Of a DNA stretch of 64,000 nucleotides, positions 1 through 10,624 are shown piece by piece. The position numbers and the translations under genes are program-made. Numbering within the stretch: the stretch's first letter is position 1; every line of letters begins with the position of its first letter. The stretch comes from Physcia stellaris (taxonomy: Eukaryota > Ascomycota > Lecanoromycetes > Caliciales > Physciaceae), in the NCBI GenBank assembly GCA_018902385.1, contig JABSSW010000028.1:248001-312000 (forward strand), given 5' to 3'. The notes under the pieces are model-generated. The model did no database searches. It was not told the origin of the DNA and was given only the letters and a program-made list of their open reading frames with translations.

Positions 1-613
1 GCTGATAACCATATGCCACCTTCGAGGCTTCGAGATTGCATCGAAAACCGTGCTGTTGACGACAAAGTTATGGGAAGGAAACCATGCCTACAGCTACTTA
101 CTCTCGAATCACGTCGGGGTCGTGGCTAGTTTCGACTTTGAAGGCGCAGTAATTGGTCCAAAGATCCACTGAGTTGGCAATGCTGGCAACGCCGCGCTCA
201 TAGACCTAATGGGTCCATGCTTAGCCGACACCGTCACACATGGGCGAGATAGGACATACCAATTCTGCCGCCTCGGTTCCTGCGATAGAGAATTCCAAGT
301 CTGCATATTTCTTCCAATAACCGAAGAGTAGCGGGAATTTAGCGAGGAATCGATCATAAATATCCCGAGTCGCGACGATGGATTGCGGACTCGAGTTCCG
401 ATTGAGACCACCCTCGAGAGACTCAGCAGCACGGACCAGCTTTTCCCAGTTTTCAAAGCTATCAGGATCCTCAAGCTATAATGAAGAACAAGGTCAACCA
501 TGTTTGAGTACAAACCGCAAGCTGGAGAACTGGCGATAACATACCACCTCCGCGTTCAGCTTCTTCAGCTCGGCGTTCTCCTCATCAGAGCCACCGAAGC
601 TGTAGTCAGCCAT
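1..613 (-). CDS. prp39: Pre-mRNA-splicing factor Prp39, 5' part only
   Basis: The gene runs off the left window edge. Exons read 613-545, 475-260 and 205-102, joined by introns 544-476 and 259-206 that keep frame. The start at 613 gives a protein beginning MADYSFGGSDEENAELKK. It continues through NWEKLVRAAE, GGLNRNSSP, FLAKFPLLFGYWKKYADLE and then an E..VYERGV..SVDLWTNYC stretch. These are the first HAT (half-a-TPR) repeats of Prp39, a U1 snRNP protein that helps 5' splice-site recognition in the nucleus. Exon 3 ends at a GTAAGT donor after residue 130 or so. The 100 bases beyond it do not resemble the expected next HAT repeat, so the third intron probably reaches to or past the window edge. 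The family is recognised from sequence memory; the exon joins are inferred from phase. Confidence 0.85.
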
Positions 614-1300
614 GGCGATTTTACCAGTTCCAGAATTTGAATGAGCTACTCTTGGAATCTCGACTGTTGTCCTCTAATAATGCAGAATGGGTATGAGATT
701 GAATCTTCAGAGCTAGATGCTCAAAATGAAAATTGAATGATAGTTGTCTCAGGTTCACCGGCAGAGGCACAGGTAATGTCAACAATCATTGGTCGAGAGT
801 AGGCCTGTGATACTTTACCTCTAGGGCGCTTGGCTTCAAAATTAGTACCAGTAAATTACCGGCTATCTTTGGCCAAAATACATGGAATTCAGAACACTGT
901 CAACCCCGAAATATTTACAGCTTCTTACAACCACTCGAACGAAAAAGGGCCCTACAAACTGAAAGCACTACTTGCGTGACCAGAATTATCGCTGTGAAGC
1001 TCATCTCCGGGCTTCGAAATACACTAAGTAGGGTTGAAAGTGGCTGACTTGTTCTGCTAACTGGGAAGCCTCAAGTCATGAGCAACCCTTTCAATAATAA
1101 TAACGTCGAACAGTAACCCAAGCTCTCAAATCAGGCTTGATTATGCCAAGAGCACTCCATCACGCATACTAGCTCGGCTTGAAAGGAACATGGATTGAGA
1201 AGAATTGAGAATTGCGCATGTCCAATGAGCCACACCACAATGCTCATGGAATAGCATCTGCATTTCTCCTCGACGGCAATAATACATTCTCATGCTATCG
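614..1300. other. Intergenic, no gene seen
   Basis: This stretch holds the upstream region of the Prp39 gene and the 3' flank of the CFEM gene. I see no coding pattern, RNA gene or repeat. Confidence 0.6.
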
Positions 1301-2326
1301 TTAAAACCAATTATCCTTGTCATGAGGATCTCTTGGGACTATTACAGGCTCAGGGTAATGTCCCAAAGCTTGATCCCAGGGCGGTGATTCTGAGGGTAAT
1401 TCCACCGGTCCCTTCTGATGAGGGTATAATTGACTCTTTTCCGAACGAAGGCATCTCTTCCTCTCTGGCCCCGATGGTATCTTGCTCCGAGTATCAAGAA
1501 TCCTTCGATCTGATTTCCTTCGCCGCTTGTTTCTTCGTCGCGATAAACACACACTCAGAACAATGATCATAGCGACCCCCCCGACAGCTGCACCCACAGC
1601 TAGTCCTACCTTTGCCGTTGTCGAAAGTGACAAAGGGTCTTGGCCATTTCGCGGCGGTGCCGGCGATGCTGTACTCGTCGTCGCTCTTGCCGCCATATCT
1701 CCTGTCGTCTTTGTCGTACTCGATGGCAGGGCCGAAGTAGGTACCGATTTATCTTCGGAGAGAGGGAACCCGGCACTACAATACCTTCAGTCAGTACGTC
1801 TCAATCTAATCTGTCGAGTCACTGGGAATTACCTCTTGCAAAGGCGGTAATAATGGTTTATCGTCGCTAGGGACATGTTAGATCTCTGAGATGCACGAGC
1901 CGCCCGAGGTGAAATTTGCAACGACGTACTCTGAGTGTCAGCCACTTCGCAAACATTCTTCAAGCACGGCACAGCGCCCTCTTGGATAGAGGACGAATGT
2001 GCGCAAAGGCATCTGATGTCCGTAGATTCACATGGTGTCATCAGCGTAACGTTTACCAAGCAGCCGCGCTATCATCATCAGCATGTACGTTCAATCTGCG
2101 TCAAGTGAAGTGAGCGTACGGCGCATTCAGGTATGCTTGTCAGCGTAAAGTAACATGCCGAAATGTTGGCTCCATTGACATTCTGCGAACAGTCTAAAGC
2201 GTCTGTTGCAATGGGCAAGATGGTACTCAATGTTGTCGAGGCCGTAGAGATGGTAGCTTGCGCAAGCGAGCATAGCCAAATGCTGAGGGCCAAGGTCAGC
2301 AGCATGGAGCCATTGCGACCGGCCAT
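1301..2326 (-). CDS. CFEM-domain single-pass membrane protein
   Basis: Three exons (2326-2120, 2068-1833, 1775-1301) join in phase to give 305 aa. Residues 1 to about 24 are a hydrophobic signal peptide (LLTLALSIWLCSLAQA). A CFEM eight-cysteine domain follows, with the hallmarks IPECARGCL across the first intron, then DIRCLCAH and PCLKNVC. After a Ser/Thr/Pro-rich stalk comes one membrane helix (about 204-226, VGLAVGAAVGGVAMIIVLSV). A strongly basic stop-transfer (SRRRNKRRRK) and an 80-residue cytoplasmic tail complete the protein. The known family includes cell-surface haem-binding proteins and adhesion or sensing proteins of fungi. With a membrane helix instead of a GPI site, a receptor-like role is possible but inferred. 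The start at 2326 is chosen over an in-frame ATG at 2395 because it puts the hydrophobic segment near the N-terminus. Confidence 0.8.
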
Positions 2327-3571
2327 GTTACTTGAACCAGTAGGTAAGGCCCGAGGGAACAGGAATGGGGGATGGGCAAATACATACAATCGCACCTACA
2401 TGGTAGCCTCGTACGCCAACGCCATGCTAAGGTCTGCTCCCGACCTTGCATCGTCCTCCGATGTTAAAGGAAGGCCACATATGTTATGCATCAAGCACTG
2501 TCAGACTGCTCGCAAATCGCAAGATCCACGGCCCAAGGCTAGTGTCTTTTGCCCATGCGTTTCTGCTTTTGAAACGGAACATCAGACTGGCATCGGATGC
2601 AGCGCTTAGTGAAGGCGACGAAGGCATGATTGTGATTCGTCAATTGTCATACTAGAACGTGGAAACGGCAGCTAAACAACCTATTATTGTTACTTGCCTA
2701 ATGTTTCGCGCATCTAACATTGTCAAGCTCTGCATCCACGGGCCACGGCAGCAGAAAACAATATGAGGCGCGCTTCTCCAGTCTGAGATCTAGTGATCGG
2801 CTCGACTCGAAGAATTCTTGCATATCGCCCACAAGTAGGAGCTTTCTTCCGCTTCGTCAATCCGAGCCGAAGCAGTCCCGTGCTGCATAAATGATTGAAG
2901 TCTATTCTGCTCCTCTATATGCTTATCATAAGCATAAGGTGAGGATCTGGGATTACCAGATTTACCCGACCGTATGATAAGTACCAAGCATCGCTTCTGT
3001 ACCTGACGCGGCGACTTCATGCCTGTTCCTTCGTCGTAAGGCATGAAGAACGCCTGTCGAATTGGCTTTCGAGAGGAACGGCGTTCGTAAGATATGGACC
3101 GCGCTCGTGCGCTACCAAAATAGACGGGCCGAAGATTCAATGCAGCATACCAATCTCTGAGGTCTGAGGAGCTGTGGTGTCGACGACGTAGCTGCATGGA
3201 GAAACGGCCCCCTTCAAATGGCAGAAGCAGGACGTGGTAGGTTGGGCATTCACTTCGTTTGTAGGATGACAGGTCGTACCCGCAGACTTATGGATCAGTT
3301 TTGCGAAGACAATGTATAGCGCCTGGTGCTGAAGGAGGGTGGCTAATTGAATGCGACTGGCACTGGTGTTCCTGACTGTGTTTGTACACAAGCAATGAAG
3401 TCAGCAGATGCGAACGGAGAGGTTCAATTATCGATGCTGCATGGGTACTGAAGTTGGGTTGATCGGATAAGGCTAAAGAGGACTTTACTTGATATACCAT
3501 GTTTAGCTTGAGTCTCGACATCTTAATACCCCAGCCAGGCTTCAATCTCTAGATCGCAGAAGCACCAAGTC
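2327..3571. other. Intergenic, no convincing gene
   Basis: Several minus-strand ORFs of 84-135 codons lie here, but none has a recognisable domain or an intron pattern linking it to another. I treat the stretch as the CFEM promoter plus the 3' flank of the PRP28 gene. Confidence 0.5.
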
Positions 3572-6097
3572 TCACTGCCATCCTCCTTTCCCGCCAAAGC
3601 CGGTGCTCTCTTCCATCTTCTTCTGTCCTCCGCCCCTCTGGGTTTTCTGCTGCGCAGCTTCGTGTTTTCTCAACTCTTCTGGAACCCTCGATATGTCGCT
3701 CTTCGTCAGCATCTGCTTGAGGTCGTACATAACGTCCGTATCTTCGTTCCCCAGGAATGTGATCGCGACACCACTCTTGCCCGCTCTTCCTGTTCTTCCG
3801 ATACGATGCGTATAGCTCTCGATGTTCGTCGCCATATTGAAGTTAACTACGAGGCTGACGTCCACAACGTCAATACCTCTACCTGCCAGATCCGTCGCCA
3901 CAAGTACATCCGTAGATCCGTTCCTGATAGACAATAAAGCAGCTTCTCTTTGCTCCTGTGTCTTGCTTCCATGTAAAGTAACGGACGAAAAGCCCATATG
4001 CTTGATGTCACGTGCCACAGCATCGCAATTGCGCTTAATGTTGACGAAGACGATGATCGGAGGTGCAAATTCGCGAGAGGACAGGATCTCGAGAAGACGT
4101 TTCTTACGTTTGTCTTCACCAGCCACGAATTCAACGCGCTGTTCGACGGTCTCAACCGCTTCGCCTACATTACCTATCGTCACGATGGCTGGCCTGCGGA
4201 GATACTTTCGAGCGATGCGCTCGACTGCAGAAGGCATGGTGGCTGTATACATCATGGTCTGCCTGTAACGATCTTTGCCACCAAGATGCTGGCTCATAAC
4301 CATCGAGTCTTCAGCTTCCTCGCTGTCAGGTTTCATATTTGCGACAGGGAGAGCGTCAAGGATTTTATTGACGGGCTCTTCAAAGCCAAGGTCGATCATA
4401 CGATCTGCTTCATCCATGATCACATAACAGCATTGGCCAAGGACCAGGACTCGGCGCTCGATACAATCCACCAGACGACCTGGAGTGGCGATGATGATTT
4501 CGGCGCCGTCTCGTAGATTATACGCTTGCTCTTCCAGAGAGTGTCCACCGACGATACTCACACAAGTGAAGCCAAGCGGTGTCGCGAACTTCCGAGCTTC
4601 GATCTCAATCTGTTGCGCCAGTTCTCGGGTCGGAGCTAGAATGATTGCGTAGGGGCCGTCGTTCTTTGTTAGTTCATTGAGAGCAGGGAGCTCTGAGATG
4701 TATACGAGTAAGGGCAGGAGGAAGGCTGCTGTTTTACCAGAACCTGTCACCGCAACACCAATGAGGTCTCGTGACTGTAGTGCAATTGGTATAGCTGCGC
4801 GTTGAACCGCTGAAGGCTCTGTGTAGCCGACCTGGTCCACAACGTCGAGTAGTCGTTTCGGAAGGCCAGACTCGGTCCAAGAGCGCATAGGGTTGGGTAT
4901 TGCACCGCCCTTCGTACTGATATTGAAGTCCTCTTTGAAAATCCGCCAGTCTCTCTCCCGCATGTGCTCAAGCTTCTTTTCGCTCCAGTGTTTGTCAAGT
5001 GCTCCTCTTCCACCCTCCTCTTTCCGCCTCCTCTCCATTTCTAGCATCTCCTGTGCCCTTGCGCTGCCGGATTCGTGATCTCGTTCCTCTATGGCTTTTG
5101 CGTATTTACGGGCCACATTGTCAGCAAGATCGTCAGCGAAGCCACCGAGACGTCCACGGCCATAGAAATTGGCTTCTGACCGTTCCTTGTAGATGGGATT
5201 CGAGTCCGGGCTTGTATCTTCATCTGCATTCCATTCAAAATTGAACTTTTTCTCCGTAGTCCGTCTTCGCTTCTTCTTGGCTGAGAAAGTCGATTGATTT
5301 TGGTCTGCGCCCATATACCGTTGCCTAAAAATACTTTGCTGAAGTTCTTCGACAGCAGGGCGCTTTTCCGCCTTTCCAGCTGTTGCACCTGCAGAGAAAG
5401 GCTTAGGCGGTGGCGGCGGGGCCATATCATATCCCTTGTTTGGTTGAGTCGTGCGCATAGCTGCTGGTCCGGTTGGTACCTCTCCTGTCCGTAATGCGCG
5501 AGGCCCAGTTGGGATCGCCGATCTCGAACTGTTGACTCCGTTTGTAGTTGAGTTGGCCGAACCATTAGTTGTTCGATGGGGAGCAATTCCATTGACACCA
5601 TTGGTTTGGGGTCTCTGAGCCGCCTTTTCGACTTGCAACTTCCGTTTCTGCTCTTCGACCTCCTGTGCCCGCTTTTCGAGAGCTATCTTTTCACGTTGTG
5701 CTTTGGAAAGGAACTTCGGCTGGAGCACAGGTAAGTCAGTATTCCTAGGATACCATCTAGAGAATGCTGTAAACATCGAAATTTGGCTTTCAATTATTGG
5801 TTCGCATACCTTGGCAGCGGCCTCATCGGCTTCTTTCTTCTTTCTCAGAAGCTCCTCAACGCTTAAGGGCTGGCGGTCGCGTGATGCTGCCCATCCTTGC
5901 TTTTTCTTCTTTGATGCATTCGGAGGAGGCGGATGGGGTTCTGCGTCCAAAGCAGAGGGGGGCGGCGGTGGTGGAAGGTCTTCAGGTGGAGGAGGGGGTG
6001 CTGAAGACTCCGGAGGAGGTGGAGGAGGCTCTAAAGGTTCATCAAGAGAGACTGGCGCAGGGGGTGGAGGCGGGTCATCATCAGCGTAGCCATTCAT
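3572..6097 (-). CDS. prp28: Pre-mRNA-splicing DEAD-box RNA helicase Prp28
   Basis: Prp28 displaces U1 snRNP from the 5' splice site so that U6 can pair, during spliceosome activation. The N-terminal third is poly-proline and then KE-rich (RKKKEADEAAAK, KKKRRRTTEKK), as in U5-100K/Prp28. The helicase core carries motif I AVTGSGKTAAF, Ia APTRELAQQ, TPGRL, motif II DEAD (VIMDEADRMIDLGFE), motif III as TAT (MMYTATMP), VATDLAGRGIDV and HRIGRTGRAG. The reading frame is open for 841 codons, but 5809-5720 has GTATGC and CAG ends, interrupts a block I expect to be continuous in the family (AAAK then PKFLSKAQREK) and is exactly 90 nt. I call it an intron, giving exons 6097-5810 and 5719-3572 and 811 aa. 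Confidence 0.95.
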   Translation of the reverse strand: MNGYADDDPPPPPAPVSLDEPLEPPPPPPESSAPPPPPEDLPPPPPPSALDAEPHPPPPNASKKKKQGWAASRDRQPLSVEELLRKKKEADEAAAKVCEPIIESQISMFTAFSRWYPRNTDLPVLQPKFLSKAQREKIALEKRAQEVEEQKRKLQVEKAAQRPQTNGVNGIAPHRTTNGSANSTTNGVNSSRSAIPTGPRALRTGEVPTGPAAMRTTQPNKGYDMAPPPPPKPFSAGATAGKAEKRPAVEELQQSIFRQRYMGADQNQSTFSAKKKRRRTTEKKFNFEWNADEDTSPDSNPIYKERSEANFYGRGRLGGFADDLADNVARKYAKAIEERDHESGSARAQEMLEMERRRKEEGGRGALDKHWSEKKLEHMRERDWRIFKEDFNISTKGGAIPNPMRSWTESGLPKRLLDVVDQVGYTEPSAVQRAAIPIALQSRDLIGVAVTGSGKTAAFLLPLLVYISELPALNELTKNDGPYAIILAPTRELAQQIEIEARKFATPLGFTCVSIVGGHSLEEQAYNLRDGAEIIIATPGRLVDCIERRVLVLGQCCYVIMDEADRMIDLGFEEPVNKILDALPVANMKPDSEEAEDSMVMSQHLGGKDRYRQTMMYTATMPSAVERIARKYLRRPAIVTIGNVGEAVETVEQRVEFVAGEDKRKKRLLEILSSREFAPPIIVFVNIKRNCDAVARDIKHMGFSSVTLHGSKTQEQREAALLSIRNGSTDVLVATDLAGRGIDVVDVSLVVNFNMATNIESYTHRIGRTGRAGKSGVAITFLGNEDTDVMYDLKQMLTKSDISRVPEELRKHEAAQQKTQRGGGQKKMEESTGFGGKGGWQ

Positions 6098-6289
6098 TTT
6101 GATGTTCGAAGCAGCTATCCTGGTCAGGAAGGATATGCTCTGGTTGTGTATTCTTCAAACGTGAGTTGCAGAATTCATGATTGGCAACCTGCACCGTCTG
6201 GTCTCGGCGTCACTTCGGCCCGAAACCTCCTGTGAAACTCCGCTGGATACATGTAGGTATGTCGAAAGCACAATTGAATTATCTGTATT
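6098..6289. promoter_or_regulatory. Shared divergent promoter, prp28 / mL59
   Basis: Only 192 bases separate the start codons of two head-to-head housekeeping genes, so both promoters and 5' leaders must lie here. No TATA box is obvious. Confidence 0.6.
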
Positions 6290-6895
6290 ATGGCTACAAC
6301 AGAGAATTATGTTAGGCTTGCACAATCTCTACCATCCAAGCTGCTACGGTTCTTTGCGCGATACCCTCCTGCTTCGATACAACGCCCCTCAGCAGCTACC
6401 CCGCTGTCTGCGGCACCGAACACCTCCTCTGCAGACCCCAGCGGAAATATTTCAGAGATTGATGCATCGACCGAACCGCCCAGTCCAGCGAAAGTGCTCA
6501 ATCCTTTCAAACCTCGCAAACACCCTGTTACCGGGTCATGGCATGGTCCTGTGTTCTCCTTGAGGCGACAGGCCGATCTAGTAAAGTTGGCGAGAAATCA
6601 TGGCGTTGAAGAGTTGTTGCCTTATACTGTTAAGAAGACCGAAGAACGTCTGAAGAAAAGGGAACAGCATGGGTTAAGGGTCAGAGGCACGGGCGACGGA
6701 CAAAAAGTCAAAGGCAAGGCACATGAAAGAACACTGAAGACGAGGTTAGATCGACGGAAGCAGGCCATGCTGCAGATGCCAGCAATGATCCAGCAATGGA
6801 AAGAGGTATGTTCCAACCTTTTCTGGGATTGAGACAGAAAACTAAACGCCAATTAGGCTGGACATGGACGTGGATGGAAAAAGTGGCCCAGGTGA
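6290..6895 (+). CDS. mrpl25: Mitochondrial large-subunit ribosomal protein mL59 (MRPL25 family)
   Basis: This is a structural protein of the mitochondrial ribosome. Exons 6290-6805 and 6857-6895 (intron 6806-6856, 51 nt) give 184 aa. The protein starts MATTENYVRLAQSLPSKLLR. It has the family block NPFKPRKHPVTGSWHGPVFS, then LRRQADLVKLA and a basic helix KKTEERLKKREQ, and ends QWKEAGHGRGWKKWPR. The short last exon supplies the conserved GHGRGWKKWP tail, which confirms the splice. The length is near that of other fungal members, judged from memory. Confidence 0.92.
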
Positions 6896-7404
6896 TTGCA
6901 CATCGAATCAGCATCATTAGGAGTATAGGAAACCTGTTAGTTTGGGGAAAGCGAGGCGCCGGGGTGGTAAGCTATTTCATCAAAAAAAAGAGCTGATACT
7001 GGTTTTATTGTCCTTCCACTTCTCTGGCCAGCCATACAGGATAGATCTCTTCAGGAGCAACGGTATTCCATTCAAATCTTCATGTACCAACTTTCTATGG
7101 CAATCAATCTATCGATAGTGAGACAGTTGCCTCAAACATGTGGGTTTCATTTCGCAAGTGTTCCTTGAAGAGCATAGCATAGTATATGTGATTGATAGCT
7201 ACAATACTCAAAGTATCAAGGACTGATTTGCTTGGTTGTGGAATGTTAAGTTTAGCCTCGATGAAACTCCGAATGGGTTATTTCTTAAATCCGTGTAATC
7301 CGGAGGTGGTCTTGAGACAATTACCGCTGCTTGATATTCTTGCTCTCCCGCTAGGCATTGACCGAGAAAGGTACTTGCAGCATTTAGGCGCGGGGTATTG
7401 GTCG
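6896..7404 (+). other. Upstream region of the M1 aminopeptidase gene
   Basis: There is no separate gene here. An in-frame ATG at 7192 would extend the aminopeptidase by 71 residues that do not look conserved or organised. I take the stretch as promoter and 5' leader. Confidence 0.45.
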
Positions 7405-10400
7405 ATGATTCAAGGGATTCATAGGGCAAGTCACCTTGCGTTGAGAAACGTGAAGCGAATACGCGCCTTGGACATAGACACACGTCCTCAATTGCTGCCT
7501 TCGACCTGTCCAGTCAGAAACCACTGCTCCATTTCCCAGCTCAACAGGCGTCAATTCAACAATACACGGAAATCCTTGCAAGCAAGATCGTCGCAAGTGC
7601 AACCCATAAGACTGTGTTCGCAACGAAGAGTAACGTGTAGAGCGAATGTAGATAGTGAAGCGAACATGGATGTATCGAAGGGTCGTGAAGTGCTTCCCAC
7701 TAACGTTAAGCCTCTACATTACGAATTAACGTTGGAGCCGGATTTTGCGAAATTCTCGTACGAAGGTACAGTGGTCATTGAGTAAGTGGACATTGTTCAT
7801 GGAAAAGCAGTGCGGAACTCTAGCTGACGCACCATAGTCTCGAAGTCAAAGAAGACACCACTTCCATATCACTCAACAGCCTTGAAATAGACATCCACTC
7901 GACTATTGTTACCACGGGAGATAGTCAGATTACCTCGTCGCCCAAGGTCACTTACGATGAGGACTCCCAGACTACCACCGTCTCTTTCGAGAAAGTCATA
8001 CCTGCTGGGGCGAAGGCCCAGATCACGCAGAAATTTACAGGCTATCTCAACGAGAAAATGGCAGGCTTCTATCGCTCTTCGTATAAAGATAAGGATGGAA
8101 GCACCAAATACATCGCAACGACTCAAATGGAGCCGACCGACGCTCGGAGAGCCTTTCCATGTTTTGACGAGCCCGCGCTCAAAGCTGAGTATACCATTAC
8201 TCTAATTGCGGACAAGAACCATACGTGTCTTAGCAATATGGATCAAGCTTCGGAGAAAGAAGTGGACTCGAAAATCACTGGAGGAAAAAGAAAAGCCATC
8301 ACATTCAACAAGACTCCTTTGATGTCGACATATCTGCTAGCGTTCATTGTTGGAGAACTCAATTGCATCGAAACCAACAATTTCCGTGTGCCCATCAGAG
8401 TCTTCGCAACGCCCGCTAGCGAGATCGAGCATGGCCGATTCTCCCTAGAACTGGCTGCCAGAACTTTGGACTTCTATGAGAAAACCTTCAAGAGCGACTT
8501 TCCTCTACCCAAAATGGACATGGTAGCTATTCCTGATTTCAGTGCTGGCGCCATGGAGAATTGGGGTTTGATCACATACAGAGTGGTAGACGTTTTATTC
8601 GATGAGAAGAGCAGCAGTGCTTCGACAAAGCAGAGAATAGCAGAAGTTGTCCAGCATGAATTGGCTCATCAATGGTTCGGCAATCTAGTAACCATGGACT
8701 TCTGGGATGGTTTGTGGCTAAATGAAGGTTTCGCAACGTGGATGTCATGGTATTCCTGCAACAAGTTCTACCCTGAATGGAAAGTATGGGAGAGTTATGT
8801 TACAGACACCCTTCAAGGAGCACTTTCGCTGGATTCACTGCGAAGTAGTCATCCAATCGAGGTGCCGGTAAAGCGTGCAGATGAGATCAACCAAATCTTT
8901 GATGCTATATCCTACTCTAAGGGATCTTGCGTCTTGAGGATGATTTCCAAATTCCTTGGCGAAGAGACTTTCATGGAAGGTATCCGGCGTTACCTTAAGA
9001 AGCACGCCTATGGCAACACTCAAACCGGAGATTTGTGGGCTGCATTGGCCGACGCAAGTGGTAAGCCTGTGGAAAAGGTAATGGACATTTGGACTAAGAA
9101 CATTGGCTATCCTGTCGTGACTGTGACCGAGAATGAAGGATCTAGCAGCATCAACGTTAAACAGAATCGTTTCCTACGAACGGGCGATGTCAAGCCAGAA
9201 GAGGACAAGACTTTGTTCCCGGTATTTCTGGGCCTCAGGACCAAGGATGGAGTGAACGAAGATCTAACGCTCTCGGAGCGTGAACAGACCTTCAAAGTCC
9301 CAGATACCGACTTCTTCAAGATCAACGCCGACCATGCTGGTATCTACCGAACTTCGTATACTCCAGAGCGGCTTTCAAAGCTCGGCGAGGCTGCTAAGAA
9401 TGGATTGTTGTCGGTTGAAGACCGAGCCGGTATGATCGCTGATGCAGGAGCATTGGCCGCATCTGGGTACCAGAAAACCTCTGGGATTTTGTCGCTTTTG
9501 AAGAGCTTTGGTGATGAGACCGAGTTCGTTGTATGGGACGAGATTTTGACGCGGATCTCATCAATCAGATCCGCATGGGCCTTTGAAGATGAAAAGGCAG
9601 GCTTCCTGGAGTAGAATACTATAGCTCCTATGCTAATTTTTCACTAGACTCGCGATGCACTCAAAGCGTTCCAGCGTAATCTGGTCAGCTCCAAGGCCCA
9701 TGCGAAAGGCTGGACATTCAGCGAAAACGAAGACCATATCCAGGCTCAGTTCAAAGCCTTGCTGTTCGGCACTGCAGGGTTGTCTGGAGACCAGAAGGTC
9801 ATCGAAGCCGCCCAAGCCATGTTTAAAGACTTTGCTGGTGGAAACAAGACAGCCATTCACCCCAATATTCGTGGCAGCGTGTATGCAATTGTTCTTCGCA
9901 ACGGCGGCGAGCAGGAATTTGACATTATTCTCAACGAATACCGCACTGCTGCTAATGCTGATGAGCGAAACACTGCCTTGCGCAGCCTCGGCCGCGTGAA
10001 GGGTGAGAAGCTGATTCAGCGTGCTTTGGCACTGCCGTTAAGCGATGAGGTCAAAGGGCAAGACGTGTACTTACCGATTGCTGGTCTGAGAAATGATGCA
10101 GAAGGTATCGTGGCCCTCTACAGCTGGATGAAGAAGAATTGGGAAAGCATAGAGAAGAAGTGTCCGCCTGGTCTTTCGATGCTTAGCAGCATTGTGCAGA
10201 TGTGCACCTCGGGTTTCACGTCGGAAGAGCAACTGAAAGACGTGAGAGCGTACTTTGACGGGAAGAGTACCAAGGGCTTTGACCGTGCTCTGGAGCAGAG
10301 CTCTGATGCCATACGGGCAAAAGCAGGCTGGCTGAAGAGGGATAGAGGGGATGTTGAAGCTTGGCTACAAGACAATGGATATACAAGCCAAGGCGGGAAG

Positions 10401-10406
10401 CTGTAG
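7405..10406 (+). CDS. ape2: M1-family zinc aminopeptidase (Ape2/Aap1 type)
   Basis: The enzyme removes N-terminal residues from peptides. Exons are start-7781, 7838-9596 and 9648-10406. The M1 hallmarks are GAMENWG (exopeptidase motif) and HELAHQWFGN..WLNEGFA, in which two His and one Glu bind zinc and the HExxH Glu is catalytic. An ERAP1-like C-terminal helical domain ends NGYTSQGGKL. Three starts are in frame: 7192 (1035 aa), 7405 (964 aa) and 7666 (877 aa). The last begins MDVSKGREVLPTNVKPLHY, where homology should start. The segment from 7405 is rich in Arg and poor in acid (IHRASHLALRNVKRIR), so it could be a mitochondrial presequence. I chose 7405, but the start is unsure. The second intron (9597-9647) must use a GC donor to keep frame; reading through gives a premature stop at 9614. 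Confidence 0.9.
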
Positions 10407-10624
10407 ATGTGCAGCTAAAATAAGTGGCCAAAGGACCTTCAAAAGCACGAGATCTGGTCTGACAGCCTCCTTAAATCAAGATATCCGAGATAGAGGTAGA
10501 TTCAAAGCTTGAGCAATATTGTGAATTCATTGGTCTACCAGCCGAGCCAGGGTATCAACATTTGCCCCGTTTAACCCATAGCAATCGTAAGTCTTAGCTT
10601 CTATCACTACCCAGGTAGGAAGGA

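Noticed and set aside
5089-5601. A 170-codon minus-strand frame within prp28
   Set aside because: It is an out-of-frame shadow of the real helicase exon.
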